Assembly: GCA_020081605.1 (NCBI GenBank)
Contig: JAHREC010000011.1
Location: 1,922,001-1,986,000 of the forward strand
Reading direction: 5' to 3'
DNA from: Albifimbria verrucaria
Taxonomy: Eukaryota; Ascomycota; Sordariomycetes; Hypocreales; Stachybotryaceae
DNA: 64,000 nt
Made by a program: the position numbers and the translations under genes. Positions 37,501-49,851 of this stretch are shown here, one piece after another (the stretch's first letter is position 1; each line of letters starts with the position of its first letter). A model generated the notes under the pieces. That model ran no database searches. It saw only the letters and a program-made list of their open reading frames with translations, and had not been told where the DNA came from.

Positions 37501-40209
37501 AAGACAACAAGAACTCATATCTGTCGGATACCAACTCAAGACTGCCAGTAATTTTGCCAATTTTCCGGCCTTGGAACTTGAGCTCAGAAGCTCACTGCGA
37601 GCGAGGTATGACCAAACCCGGCTTGGCTGCACTGGCAAGACTGCATGTAAGAATTTGATACCAGCATCCAGAACGCTAACGGCAGAAGTCTCGCTTAGGA
37701 TGACCTCGTCCTCCATGAAATAGTCAATGGCATCACATACGACTGTGATGATGTCTCTGCCGTTGCTGATGTGCTTACTGGCTTCAAGTAGTATGTCGCT
37801 TTCCAAGTGCGTCAATGCATCGCTCTGGGAGTTCCTACTTGTCCTGAGATGATCCATTCGAATCAAGGTTGCGAAGAGTGTAATAACTTCCACAATCTCA
37901 TCTGGCTGTAGCATGCCAAGTTCGCAATGGTAGCCTTCTTTCATCAAGGAAATCTCGAGTTGCCGGCCCAACAATGCCAAGGTTGAGTGCGGGTAGTCCA
38001 TAGTAACAATACGGCCTGTGTCTGTAATGAAACGCCCATAAGTTCCAGCATCTAAGATATAGGCTTCTTGTTCCACGTGTCTAGACCACGATGACGACGC
38101 ACTGATGAGCGGGATTGCGTCCAGCAGGCAGAAGGTGTTGGCATTCTCATCTTCATGGACAAGCTCATACTCCTGGAAGTTGGCCGGGAGGGCAAAGGTC
38201 AAGGTAGGGGTTTTCTTCAGGAGGCCAACGATGAAGTCAACTCTTTCATCGTCGAGGAGGCCTACTCCGCTGCACAGGACCTTGCATAGTGACAGGAACG
38301 GGAGGAACTCAAAAGGAAAGCGATCGAGAGCTTGTTGGAAGTAGCAATCCATGGCGAAATCGTCATGCAACATTTGCGCCACGACATCCTCCTCTGGACT
38401 CAGGTCGTTCCGGAGCTCAAGATCCCAATAGCTTCGTCCTGGGGAAAGAACCGACAGAAGCGAGCTCATTGGTTCGGATTGATAGCCAACGATGGGATAA
38501 GTGACTTTCAACAGTTCCAGGAATTGGTATCGGATACGTGAGCTCAGCAACGGCGACATGCTCCCTTCAGCAGCTGGTCCCAAGGAGTTGACCATGGCAG
38601 TTATCACATCGTAAACCTTTCCTTGAGAGGTAACTGTAGAGGCGAGCTGCTCAACCACCTGTAAATCTTTGGAGGCGGTAGCATTCTCGAGGAAGCCGTC
38701 GAATTTTGAGGATTCGATCGAGAATATGCTACCTGCAGAATTACGCCGAGCACCCGTGGGCCGGTTGACTCTCGTCTCAAAGTTCTCCTGTGCCTTCTGC
38801 TGCAAGAGGTTATCCCGCTTCTCGGTTCTGGCCTGATATGAAATATTCAAGCGATGCAGCAGAATGGTCCAGGTAAATACAGCTGGACACGCTGTGCTAG
38901 AGTCAGCTGCCTTAAGCACACTGCTGTGAATCTGCTCAAGAACGTCTGATGAGAGAAGATATGAATCGTAAGAGTCTTCGGTGAGCGCCGCATCGTCCTC
39001 GCGCTCAGACAGATAACTGAGTGAGCGAGAAGGCTTCAGGATGGCGACGGAGATGGCCGCCGATAATGTTTTGAGAGGTAGCATGAGCTCAGCCATGCTA
39101 TCGTGTATCTGCAAGTTTATCAACAATCAAAGAATCGTAAGGAGTGCGCGGGATAGACATACCGGTTGGATAGGATCGAAGAAAGTGTAACGATCCATCA
39201 AAGAGTACCATTGGTTCACAGCGTTTGAGGGAGGAAAATCGCCATCGAAGGAATCCACGATCTGGAGGATCACAGAGAGTCCATGGATGACTTCAGTCAA
39301 AAGCGTCTTCAACCATTCCAACTCCACCTCGTCCACCAAGAGGGTGGCATCTTCCGTGACTGATCGAAGACCGGTTTCTATGCGTTCCATACAACCAGTG
39401 ACAGCTCCAAAATATGCTGGAAGAAGCGGCTCGAGGGTATCGCGCGGGATCTTACCCGTCTTCTGCCCATACAGTGCAGCAATGTCAACATCTGTGGTCG
39501 CAAACGATGGAAGTCGTCCATAGAGCTTGATCGAGTGGAATTGGTCGGCAGCTGACATGAAATAGCGACGTTCCGTCAGGAAAGTGTCGAAGAGTTGCCG
39601 CTGTCTCGCCTCCGGTTTCTCAAACTCGGCCACAATCTCTTCGGCATCCATTGCTTTGGCGGCGCCAAGCTCGGCCACGAAGGCTTTCCCTTGGCCATTG
39701 CTCAGGCCAGCAGCTTCCTCCAGATTGGTAGCATCCTGTGAAGAAAGTGGTCCGGTAAGGTGCCGCGAAGGTCGAGATTGGACCTCGATGACAGCCAAGC
39801 GGAGCGCTGCGACGAGATTGATGTTTGCATTTTTGCTGAGCCATTCCGCATCAGCCTTTATCTTCTTGACATCGTAACGGTCGGCCGAGGCCGGTGTGAT
39901 GTTGACGGCGGAAGTCTTTGTCTCATAATCCTTCCTGGTAGCTTCGGATGGCGGCGCAAACGGTTTGGACGGGTCTCTCAATAGCTCGTGCACGTATTCA
40001 TCGGAGAGCAACTCAACAATAGCACGACTCTTCTGGCGTTGACCTGTACTGTCGGAAAGCGCAGCTGCAACAAGTTTCCAAGAACTGTTTGGGTCAGCGG
40101 TAGGCTCATGGGAGGTTTGCGAAACATGGGCTCACTCACATCAGGACCCTCTCCCCAGTCAAGCACTCTTCCAGGGAGGGAAATAAATGCGATCAGACAC
40201 CGGCGCCAT
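34597..40209 (-). CDS. NUP188: Nucleoporin NUP188, four exons, five apparent frameshifts
   Basis: A large alpha-solenoid scaffold protein of the nuclear pore inner ring. Recognition rests on the N-terminus (MAPVSDRIYFPP, ECLTGERVLISWKLVAAAL, VHELLRDPSKPFAPPSEAT) and on the C-terminal LVSQLEAVRDVLGDHLEG. Introns are 40085-40139, 39109-39162 and 35941-35986. One-base losses occur at 40174-40176, 37553-37556, 35131-35135, 34810-34814 and 34683-34684. With these five bases the frame gives 1820 residues, which fits the family. The long uninterrupted stretches between breaks argue against a pseudogene. The gene is divergent from TRP1, sharing a 534-bp intergenic region. NUP192 was the alternative, but the terminal motifs favour NUP188. 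Confidence 0.92.
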
Positions 40210-40743
40210 TGCCACAGGCATCAAAAGGGTGGCAGTGGCACACGATGCATCACCTTGCGGCTGTCAATGCAAAAACATGAAAGTTGACGCGCTTGATCCG
40301 CCAAAATATTGGAGGTGTAGCAAATGGTAGAGCTCCAGTAGCTGGACTCTGCCAGTTTAGGTACCTGAGCTAGTACCAAAGCAAGGCAGCGTCTGGAGCC
40401 TGCACTTTTTCTTTTTCTGGCCGTCCATCGTTTTTCCGAGGATGAGCCGCGCGCAAGTGAAATGGAGCCCACCGTTCATCGGCACCCGTACTGTGTATAT
40501 GTGCATTAATACTGTATGTACCGCAAGCCCTAGCGCTCCCGACACAGTGCTTGATTATCAATCTTTTTGGGACATCTTCCGCTTTTGTCTGTGTGGCAGG
40601 CCAGGTCTTCGCCATCGGACTCTAAGAGCATTCAGCCTTGACTCACCAACTCCCTCAGATATCTCATCCGCCGTTCACGACTCTTGAAACCTCTTCTTCA
40701 GAGTCTACGCAGCGGCTTCCTGGTTGGGGCCTTGTGAGTAAAA
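40210..40743. promoter_or_regulatory. Divergent promoter region of NUP188 and TRP1
   Basis: The only sequence between two divergent start codons. It contains a TGACTCA element near TRP1 (separate entry) and a GGTACC palindrome at 40360-40365. Confidence 0.7.
40639..40645 (+). promoter_or_regulatory. Gcn4/CPC1-type element TGACTCA upstream of TRP1
   Basis: A perfect TGACTCA heptamer 99 bp before the TRP1 start codon. This is the core site of the bZIP cross-pathway regulators (Gcn4, CPC-1, CpcA), which activate fungal tryptophan genes. Function is inferred from motif and position. Confidence 0.65.
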
Positions 40744-43082
40744 ATGGCTTCTCAGAATAACATTATTGATCACTCGCCACACCAACCTGAGCCCTCGCCG
40801 CCGATCGCCACTGCTTCCAATCTCATCCTGATCGATAACTACGACTCCTTCACGTGGAATATTTACCAGTATCTTGTCCTGGAAGGCGCTACTGTCCATG
40901 TCTTCCGCAATGATAAGATCACATTGGACGAACTCATTGAGAAGAACCCTACCCAGGTTATTATTAGCCCTGGACCCGGTCACCCCAGCACGGACTCTGG
41001 TGTAAGCCGGGATGTGATCCGACACTTTGCTGGTAAAGTCCCAATTCTTGGAGTTTGCATGGGACTGTGAGTATCTTATATACCTCTCACCGCAACGCCA
41101 TCTCTGACTGTCGATAGGCAATGCATGTTTGATGTCTACGGAGGTGAAGTGAGCTCTGCTGGAGAATGGCTCCACGGCAAGACCTCTCCTTTGACGCATG
41201 ACTCAAGGGTGTTTTCTCCGGTCTCGAGCAAGATATCCCAGTGACTAGATACCATTCTCTTGCTGGCACCCACGTCACTCTTCCCGAGTGCTTGGAAATT
41301 ACTTCCTGGATTGCCAAGCCGGATGGCTCTCCTGGTGTGATTCAAGGTGTTCGCCACAAAGAGTACACCCTCGAAGGTGTCCAGTTTCACCCCGAAAGTA
41401 TCCTGACTGCAGGTGGACGCCAGATGTTTAAGAACTTCTTACATATGCAGGGCGGAACTTGGGAGGAAAACAAGAAGCTGGCCGGTTCATCAACAAGCGA
41501 AGCTCCCAACTCGACAGTGGTTCAGCCGAAGAAGAACAACATCCTGCAGCAAATTTATGCTAGTCGCAAAATCGCTGTTGCCGCACAGAGAGTTATCCCA
41601 TCCCAGAGGATGTCCGACCTACAAGCAGCCTATGACCTAAACGCCGCGCCTCCGCTTATTCCGTTTATCAACCGCCTCCGGCAAACACCCTTCGACGTAT
41701 CCCTGATGGCCGAAATCAAGCGCGGCTCACCTTCCAAGGGCATCTTCGCTCTCGACATCAGCGCACCCGTCCAAGCGAAGAAGTACGCACTAGCTGGGGC
41801 CAGTGTTATCTCTGTCCTGACAGAGCCTGAGTGGTTCAAGGGCAGCATTGACGATCTCAGGGCAGTTCGACAGGTGCTTAACAACATGCCCAACCGACCC
41901 GCCATATTGCGCAAGGAGTTTATCTTCGACGAATACCAAATCCTTGAAGCAAGGTTGGCTGGTGCTGATACCGTACTTCTTATTGTCAAAATGCTTGACA
42001 ATGAGCTCCTTGAGAGGCTTTACAAGTACTCGCTATCACTCGGCATGGAGCCTCTTGTTGAAGTGCAGAACGCCGAAGAAATGACAACTGCCGTGAACCT
42101 GGGCGCCAAGGCTATTGGTGTTAACAACCGCAACTTGGAGAGCTTCGAGGTCGATTTGAACACAACAAGTCGCCTGAGAAGCATGGTCCCTGACACTACC
42201 ATCATCTGTGCTCTCAGTGGCATCAACACATACGACGATGTCGTCATGTGCAAAAACGACGGCATCAATGCTGTCCTCGTTGGCGAGGCGATCATGCGGG
42301 CCCCTGATGCCAGCACCTTTATCAGTCAGCTGTGTTCTGGTTCAGACGCACCCAAGCGTAACGAGGCACCGCCGCCTCTTTATGTAAAGATCTGTGGTAC
42401 TCGCAGCGCTGAGGCCGCTACTGAGGCCGTACAATCAGGTGCTGACTTTGTGGGCATCTGCCTGGTTCCGAGCGCAAAACGATGCATCTCACACGAGACA
42501 GCACTCTCGATTTCTCAGGCTGTTCACTCATACACCGGGACCTGGAGCACAAGTGCGGACTCGTCACTGGTCACAGATGCCGCCACAGATTTCTTCGCTG
42601 CTGCCGATTCGAGGTTAAAAAGCACTCGACCACGTCTTGTCGGTATTTTCCAGAACCAGCCCTTGCATGAGGTCCTTGAGAAGCAACAGCTCTACAATCT
42701 CGACCTGGTGCAGCTGCACGGTGATGAACCGATTGAATGGGCAAACAGCATTCCCGTTCCTGTGATCCGTTGCTTCAAGCCTGGCCAAGTTGGCATTGGT
42801 CATCGTGGATACCACACCGTTCCCTTACTGGACTCTGGCTCGGGTTCGGGCAAGCTTTTGGATGTATCAAACGTGAAGACGGTGTTGGAGAAGGACCCAG
42901 AACTGAGGATTTTCTTGGCAGGTGGATTGAACCCAGACAATGTGGCTGAAGCCGTAAAGGCCCTTGGCCCGCTTAGTAGCCGAGTTATCGGCGTAGATGT
43001 TAGCAGTGGCGTTGAGGAGGGTGGCAAGCAGTCCTTGACAAAAATTACGGCGTTTGTTAAAACGGCTAAAGCGATTAGGTAG
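40744..43082 (+). CDS. TRP1: Trifunctional tryptophan biosynthesis protein (GATase-IGPS-PRAI), two exons, one apparent frameshift
   Basis: Three fused domains. The N-terminal glutamine amidotransferase has the nucleophile Cys in GVCMGL and His/Glu in VQFHPES. The indole-3-glycerol-phosphate synthase has [26 protein letters not shown] and IGVNNRNL. The phosphoribosylanthranilate isomerase has [20 protein letters not shown] and [11 protein letters not shown]. The amidotransferase part serves anthranilate synthase. One intron, 41067-41117, follows the nucleophile motif. One base is missing at 41205-41209 (AAGGG run), which separates the amidotransferase from the rest. Restored length is 762 residues, the usual fungal size. 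Starts at MASQNNIID. Confidence 0.97.
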
Positions 43083-43624
43083 AGACGTAGAATTGATAAA
43101 ATTCAGACTCTAAACAGAACAGTTCTCGGATAATTGTGATCGCGCCGTGACTGTGCGTATTGAAGTTATGATGTTCGGATATTGTATGTATGTGATGCTG
43201 ATGGCACAGCCTTAGCAACAGCATCGCCATTAATGCTTAGGAGACGCAATGATAATGCTATATAGTTGCTCGATTTATCATGTTTTCCAAGTCACGGCCA
43301 TTAGAGAAATTCTCTGTTCATTATGACTAGCAGCTCTAATGCTCAGCAGTATGCCGGCACTCGAGAGCTGCCAGCCGGGCGTTTCTCGTTTCTAACGGCT
43401 TAACACTCTCACTTCCATCCGGCTCGTGGCAGGTCGACCCTTCAACACCACATCAACTCCAATATCTAGTGTGCAGAGCTAGCTGAACATCTTTACGTAT
43501 GAGCTCCCTACACATTCCATCATTAAAATCTTTGAGGCCCCTCGCCAATCTTCCCTCTTCATTTCTCCTTTAGAGCTTAGTTGTTCAGTCTTTTATTATC
43601 AACGTCACTAGTTCTGAAGCCGCT
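43083..43624. other. Intergenic region between TRP1 and the BRCT gene
   Basis: The 3' flank of TRP1 and the promoter of the BRCT gene; no gene or repeat was seen. Confidence 0.45.
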
Positions 43625-45450
43625 ATGCCTCGACAGATCTTCAAAAGATGTGTCATTGCAGTAGCAGGACCACTACCTGGTCAGTTAACAGTAGACAATA
43701 TCCGACATTGGACAGAGCTTCGTAAGGGTCGTTTCTCTGAGGAGTTAGACGACGAAGTCACACATCTCTTGTGTACCAGCGAGCAGTTCAATAAAAAAGT
43801 TCGCCAAGGTATGACGAAGAGTAGACTGTGGGCTGTTCAATCAGACGCAGAAAGCATGGACATCGATACATCTCTGTATACTAACTTAACTTGCATTAGT
43901 GAAGGATGCTCTACGCAAAGGCAAACGCCTCCATATTGTTCACTATGACTGGTTCGAATTCTCGACGGTCTATGAGAAGAAGCAGCCAGAAAGGGAGTAT
44001 TCTATGCGGGCGATTCTGGCGGAACAGCAAGCGGCCAGACGAGAGAAGGCCAGAGTCGAGCAAGGAAGCGAAATGCAGAGAAATTCGTCAATACCAGTCG
44101 GTCGAGACAACCGAACTGTGATATTCTTGGCTAATCTGTGTTAGATCTTTTCCATATATATCACGATCGTGAATTCTTTCCATATGAGGTGGTCATTACC
44201 CGAGACGATATAGCAACTGGCGAGATTGGTCAACGGTATAAACTCTGTGTAAGTCTCCATTCAAGCACCAAGATCGACCATTTCTAATGACTGCAGCTCT
44301 GGGAATCAGATGCCAAGCCGCATCTATACTGGTTCACCGCCAAGTTCTTGAAGAAAAAGGGTGCCAGCCAACCCAGCTACTATCGTCCAAGCTCCTGTTC
44401 TGGCAAATGGCGTGCAGAAATGGATCTATTCATGGAGTTCTTCCAGATCAAGACTGGGATTGAGTGGCAGGATAGAGTACTGAAAGAGAAGACCATGCCT
44501 ACATCTTACTTTCAGTATACTCCTCCAGTAGGTCTTCCATTATGTGCTGTAGCAATGATATAGCTGACCTATTACAGGCGGGAGGAAAGCCAGTTGGGCG
44601 ACGTCTAAGGTTCAATCTCGACTACTGCCGTGAAATCAACGCCCAGATTCGGGGACTGCCTTGGCCCCTGATCACTGAGCAAGTCACAGCATCTGATTCT
44701 GATCCCGAATGCATACCCCATGATGACGACAGCGACATCACCATCAATATGAGTGAGACAGAGCATAGCCTTTTGTCTGTCAACGACTCGACAAGAGATG
44801 AGACACCCGCTGACTCTATGCTGCTTCACGATCCAAACGACGATAAAGTTGAATCCAGTGCAGCCTGCGAAGCTTCTCCTTCCCAAGAATCTGCTACCAT
44901 ACCGGAAGATGATCTATCGGTTCAGAGCTTAATGGAAACTACAGCGGAATGTAGAGATGAGCCCGACCAAGTACCCAGTGAGACTAATGATACGAAATCT
45001 CTGCAGCAGCGCTTTACCACTCCTTTGCCCAAGTATCTCCCGCCAAGCACAGACAGCTTAACAGATTATGAAAGTACATATACGGATGAACAGATCTACG
45101 ACGTTGAGCACAGCCCTCAGGGGTTGTTGGGTGGACAACTTTTTGTTCCCGATCACTCAGAAGCCAAGCTTCTGTCTGGAGATAGCCCTACGACATCCAA
45201 GTTTATCTTTTCTGTCATTGAAGATGCTGAAGCCAAACTCGACCTTGAGGGAAGTGGTCAACGTCAATGTGCTGATGGAAGTTGCAACCATGGACCCGTC
45301 AAGGTTATTCGACCTCCTCCTCCTGATTACACTCCCTCAGCACAAGGCGTTGCTTTCGGCTTCGACATTCAATATCCGTGTGATAGGAGAGCCTGCGGGT
45401 TCCCTCATGTCTGTGTTGAGAGTCCCGGTTTTCCTTTCAGTCTCTCGTAG
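43625..45450 (+). CDS. BRCT-domain protein, five exons, one apparent frameshift
   Basis: The N-terminus reads as a BRCT fold: FKRCVIAVAGPLPG, VTHLLCTSEQF, then ALRKGKRLHIVHYDWFEFS with the conserved BRCT Trp. A middle segment around YKLCLWESDAKPHLYWFTAKF resembles a WGR-like module. The C-terminal half is acidic and Ser/Thr-rich, so probably disordered. Introns are 43809-43899, 44097-44144, 44249-44296 and 44528-44577, all canonical. One base is missing at 44071-44073; with it exon 2 joins as KFVNTN-LFHIYHDREFFPYE and the product is 529 residues. BRCT proteins usually act in DNA damage signalling or repair; the precise role is not known. It is convergent with USE1. Confidence 0.82.
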
Positions 45451-45786
45451 AGGATTGATCTAGAGTACACCAGATCGTTAAGCGGTGAATTTATACGGAA
45501 TGGATGGGCATAGCTGGTGGGCTCCCAAACATGCAATCGTTTTAGGTTTGTCTTGGTCTCGAGTTGGTTGATTTTCGCTCTGGGGGCGAGGCATATGACT
45601 TGAATGGGCTCCGGGAGTGATATCAGGTATATGGGAAATAGCATCTCATCGGTGAACCCCAGAATACAGCTACTCGTATGATTTCTCAGGAGGTAGTCTT
45701 CGTTACCAAGTTTCATTACATCGCTAATCATCATGCTTCGGATATCATTCGTACAAGGCGTATGCGACAACCACAGCGCTGTTATG
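45451..45786. other. Convergent 3' intergenic region (BRCT gene / USE1)
   Basis: 336 bp between the stop codons of convergent genes. A 121-codon minus frame (45405-45770) crosses the BRCT stop and has no known motif. Confidence 0.4.
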
Positions 45787-46897
45787 TCAGAACCTAAGTT
45801 TTGGCATCACAAATACCAACAACACCAGCGCAACCATTAGCCCATAAACCCATGCATAGAGAATCATTCTCCCCACCATCCCTTCCCTCCGTCATTTTCC
45901 GTAACGCGCCCATCCGGCCCCTCGCCGCTTCCATCCCACGTTCCGTCTTGTCCATTCCTTGCGTGGCTTGGCCCAACACCTCCTTATCCTCATCGAGGGT
46001 TGTCGAAAACTTTTGTGAGCTGGCCTTTAGCGCACCTGCCAGTTTGAGGATGGAATCAGATAGGGCATCCTGCTCGGCACGTTGCTGGTCCAAGATAGCT
46101 TCTGCGGTGGCTGTAGACGTTTGCGGGGTGCAGGCTTGCGTCGGTTAGCGAAGAGCGCGGCCCGTGCAGTAGTATGCCCGGATGATTGTGATGGCGACGG
46201 CGAGGGAGCAGACTGCCGAGAACGTAGTGTCTGGGTTGTCTGGGTAGCTTCAAAGCTCGAAGTCTTTTGGGAAGTTCTGGTATGGACGGAGGGGATTGTG
46301 GGGATTCGGCAGGCATCGACGGAATTGGCTCTTGCGCAACCGGGGCATTGGTTTCTTCCGCTGGAGTGTCGTCGGGTTTCGAATCCATACTTTCGCTGGG
46401 TGTTGGTATAATATCGCCAAGTATATCTTCACCATCTGAGCTGTCATCCTCTTCCACGGCCATCTACATTACTCGTTAGCCAGGCATAAATAGAGTCGAT
46501 AGAAATCACTGACGTGTCGAAAGTCATTTAGTCGATCTATCAATAGCTCCAATAGCTCTCTGTGTTTGTTCAAGGACCCTTGGACATCGGACCTTCGTCC
46601 CGGCGCCTTAATCTCGAGAGCATCTCGTTCTAGTTTCGTCAACAATGCGCGCGTATTTTAGGTTCTACGAGGAATGGTTAATGATTGCAATCCTAAGTAC
46701 GTGTATAGACTGGAACACTACCGATTCTAATCTAGCCCGCTCATATTCGCTTGTGCGTATTCGTCGTTCGCGATCCGGCGACGGGTGGAGCAGATTCTGT
46801 TGTAGTCGCGCAAGCAATTGCGCCAGCTCAGTCGACTCGGTTCTCTCGGGAGATGTGGCTCCCTCGCCATGAAAGGCGTGTTTGATAGCCGGGCCAT
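45787..46897 (-). CDS. USE1: USE1-type SNARE for Golgi-to-ER retrograde transport, three exons, about five apparent indels
   Basis: Use1 is an ER tail-anchored SNARE that works with Ufe1, Sec20 and Sec22. The N-terminus begins MARLSNTPF and contains the LAQLLARLQQNLL helix and LTKLERDALEIK. The SNARE helix is AILDQQRAEQDALSDSIL to LGQATQGMDKTERGMEAA. The last ~25 residues form a hydrophobic anchor (LYAWVYGLMVALVLLVFVM) ending PKLRF. Introns are 46665-46721 and 46464-46513. Indels: lost base in the TTT at about 46887, an indel in the GC run near 46645-46652, losses at 46279-46280 and in a C run near 46126, and one extra base in the GGG near 45887. The anchor is readable only after the last correction. 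Corrected length is about 334 residues. Confidence 0.83.
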
Positions 46898-47684
46898 TTT
46901 GGTGTGTTGATACTGTTCAGGATGTAAGTCAGAAGATGCCCGTCGAGAAGATGTGACGTGGGATGTTCTCATGTGGGGCTGTGGCTGAAGCTCGAAACAA
47001 GCCACAATTCGGCACAGGATCACATTCGATTTCGTTCACTTGATGAATTACGGATCATGCCCATACATCCAATTCAGAAAGATCAAGAGTAAGAAACAAC
47101 ACATGAGGCTACATAATAAATACTAAGAGGCATTAGCCTCCTATGTCAAATAATATTATTCAGAATTCCATCTTTTCGTGCCTGGCATAACACCTGTGTC
47201 CAATATGAGATCGTTCAAACGAACGACTTATCAATAAATCCGTATTCGCCCTATTGCCTCTGTACTGCATTATAACCTATAGCCAGGAGCATCCGCTCGC
47301 TTTTCCCGTTTCCCTTGTGTTCCTATTGATTTGTAGACATACTAGTTGCTCTGCAGATAGATAAGGGTATGTCAGATCGAACGGTATGCAGCCCAGAGCA
47401 ACCTTCGACCCCAAGACCTTCTCTTCCTCTTGGCTTGGCCGTCCTAGCCATGGTTATGGGCGCGCATCGTGAGCACAGTATAGATTGTGCCGCGCTCTGG
47501 AATGTTGGCTTTGGTCGTAAAATACTCGTAAAGTCCAGAACTTGAGGCCTGATCATCGAAAACGGGAACTCCTTGCAAGAACCGTTTTCTGCCAGCAATA
47601 AATGTAGGTCGGCAGTATCTGGTGATGAGTTCTCATCAGTGGTAACGTAACGGCAAGAGAACGCCTTGTCTGGGTTTCCGGGTA
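46898..47684. other. Intergenic region between USE1 and CWC21
   Basis: The USE1 upstream and CWC21 downstream flanks. A 121-codon minus frame at 47323-47688 directly follows CWC21 but has no motif and is probably 3' UTR. Confidence 0.4.
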
Positions 47685-48232
47685 TCACTCTTTCTCTTCT
47701 TCTTTTTCAAGAGCAGATCGCAATCTCTCTTCTTGTCTCTTCCAGTGGCTTCCTTCCTCATAATCGGCGCTGATCTTTAGTGCCCTCCTGAGACGTTCAC
47801 TCTCTTTGATCTTGGCATCTGCCATCTCGTGAACCTGATGCTCTTTGAACGTCTTTCTCGGTCCAGCTGAGTTTCTCTTGGAGTTCATCTCAGCCAGTAA
47901 CTTCTCGCGAAGTGCATTGCAGCGCTCCTCAATCTCTTCCTCGTCGACTCTGAGCCAGGGTCAGTAACGCCGTCAACCATAGGGCCAGGGGATAACACAT
48001 ACTCTTCCTCTTCCAGCTGATCCCTCAGGTCAAATACTTTGACTTCAATCTCGCGCTTGCGGTCGTGCTCAAGAATGGCCTTGTCTGGCTGGCGCTGCTT
48101 GTGCCGCAAGTTGTCAAGGTCTTTCGGGTACGGGGCGCCATAGTCACGCGGCTTCATATGTGCTAGGTTCCTCTGAACATAGCCGGAGGTACCACTGCCA
48201 CGAGGGGTAGAGAGACCGACATTGTCCGACAT
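47685..48232 (-). CDS. CWC21: Pre-mRNA splicing factor CWC21 (cwf21 domain), two exons, intact
   Basis: A spliceosome component that binds Prp8 and Snu114; it corresponds to the N-terminus of human SRRM2. The cwf21-type start is clear: MSDNVGLSTPRGSGTSGYVQ followed by NLAHMKPRDYG. A basic/acidic helical region follows (ILEHDRKREIEVKVFDLRDQLEEEE). The intron 47950-48002 joins EEE to VDEEEIEERCNALREKLL. The C-terminus is charged coiled-coil ending in Glu/Lys runs. The product is 164 residues and needs no correction. It is divergent from CDC123 with 389 bp between the starts. Confidence 0.93.
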
Positions 48233-48621
48233 TGTGACTGTTTGAAGAAACAAAGTAGAAATTGAAATGCTTGAGGCAACACCGAAGTTGGTTCCTGATC
48301 CCAGATCAAAGAGGTTGTTAATGAGGCTTGAGACTGTGGTGGGGGAGTGGCTGTGCTAGCAACGCAGAACCAACCTGGCAGGCGGTCTGGTGCGCAATGC
48401 CGCATTAAGTGGCAGAATGTTGTCACTGAGGTACGTACTGGTGGGGTGGCGTTGAATGTCCCATCAGATCCGAGCAAGAAAAGCTCCATCTGCCTGTGAC
48501 TCAGGACATCGACAAAAGGTGTGAACTTCTTTTTCGTTATATTATTTTTAATAATATTCCAATTTTGTTAACTTGCACCATTGGATCACTTCCATTCATC
48601 ACTCCCTCCCGACTTTACAGC
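48233..48621. promoter_or_regulatory. Divergent promoter region of CWC21 and CDC123
   Basis: A 389-bp region between divergent start codons. No named element was recognised. Confidence 0.6.
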
Positions 48622-49851
48622 ATGCCTCATATATCTTCTACAGATCATGAAGGCAACGGGGATCTTGTCTTCCCCGTCTCAAAGGACCATATTCAGAACT
48701 GTTCTTACGACTCTTGGTTCCCACGGTACCGAAGTTCTTGTCTCAAGTCTCGCATAATTCCACTCCCGCCTTCGTTTGTGTCATATCTTCATGAAGATGG
48801 CATCATCCTAGCAGATGACGAGGCAGAACCGGAAGCGGATTCAGACGTGTGGCACACACCTGCGGCAACAGCCTCCTCCAAGCCGCAAGATCTTTCAGAC
48901 GGCGAGGACAGTGACGAGGATGAAGAAAGCCCTCGTCTTCCCCGAATCAAAGATTTCCAGAAACACACAATCTTATCAAAGAGAAGATTGCCGAGTTGGG
49001 AGGCTCCGTTGCGCCAAAGCTGAACTGGTCATCACCCAAAGACGCCAAATGGATATCGCCGCATCAGAACACTCTGAAATGCACGTCGCCGAACGACATT
49101 TACTTACTACTTAAGTCCTCATCGTTCGTATCGCACGATTTGGTCCACGCGTTCGACGACTGCACCCCAGCTCCTGCTTCAAAGCCGTTTGCTCCCGTTC
49201 TTGTACTTCGGCCATTCTTCACCCTCATGTTGCGCTCGAGTTTCGCTGCTTCGTCAAGCACCGTTCTCTCATCGCAATCACCTCGCGCGATCTGAATTAC
49301 TATGCCTTCTTGGAAGGGATTCGCCCTCAGCTGTGGAAGAAGATCAAGGACTTCTTTGAAGAGAAGTTAAGATTTACTTTTCCTGATGCCTCTTTCACTT
49401 TCGACGTTTATGTGCCTGAAAATTCACTAGAAAAAGATGGCCTAGGTAAGGTTAGACTAATGGATATCAACCCTTGGGCACCGCGTACAGACAGTCTGCT
49501 GTTCGGTTGGCAAGAGTTGCTTGAGATGGAGGTGAAGCACCCTTTGTACGGCTCTGCAGGGGGCAAGAGCCTGAGGCAAGCGGCAGTGGCTACGACTCAA
49601 AAACTGAGGACACTGAGGATGAGACCGAGGTTGAATATGGACCAGATATTAGCCCCGAGTTCCGCATCGTGGAACGAGATGACCCTGCAGCATACAACTT
49701 CAGCAGTGCGCAGTATTCGGCCCACAAGTTACCAAAGGAAGTTGTGGATGCCAGTCTTGCTGGAGAAGGTGGTCTCAGGGAGTTTGCTCAACAATGGAAA
49801 GAAATCACAGAAGGCAGAGGTGGGAATATATGGGAGCAGCCGAGTCAGTAA
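48622..49851 (+). CDS. CDC123: CDC123 (D123) eIF2 assembly chaperone, single exon, three apparent frameshifts
   Basis: Cdc123 is an ATP-grasp-fold chaperone that promotes joining of eIF2 gamma and alpha and so controls translation initiation. Family landmarks: [20 protein letters not shown] with [54 protein letters not shown] and [16 protein letters not shown]. An acidic loop ([10 protein letters not shown]) lies between the first two. One-base losses at 48961-48963, 49218-49219 and 49565-49566 split the gene into four pieces. Restoring them gives 410 residues without an intron. It ends IWEQPSQ. Confidence 0.94.

Noticed and set aside
47323..47688. 121-codon minus frame following CWC21
   Set aside because: Overlaps the CWC21 stop and has no motif; most likely 3' UTR.
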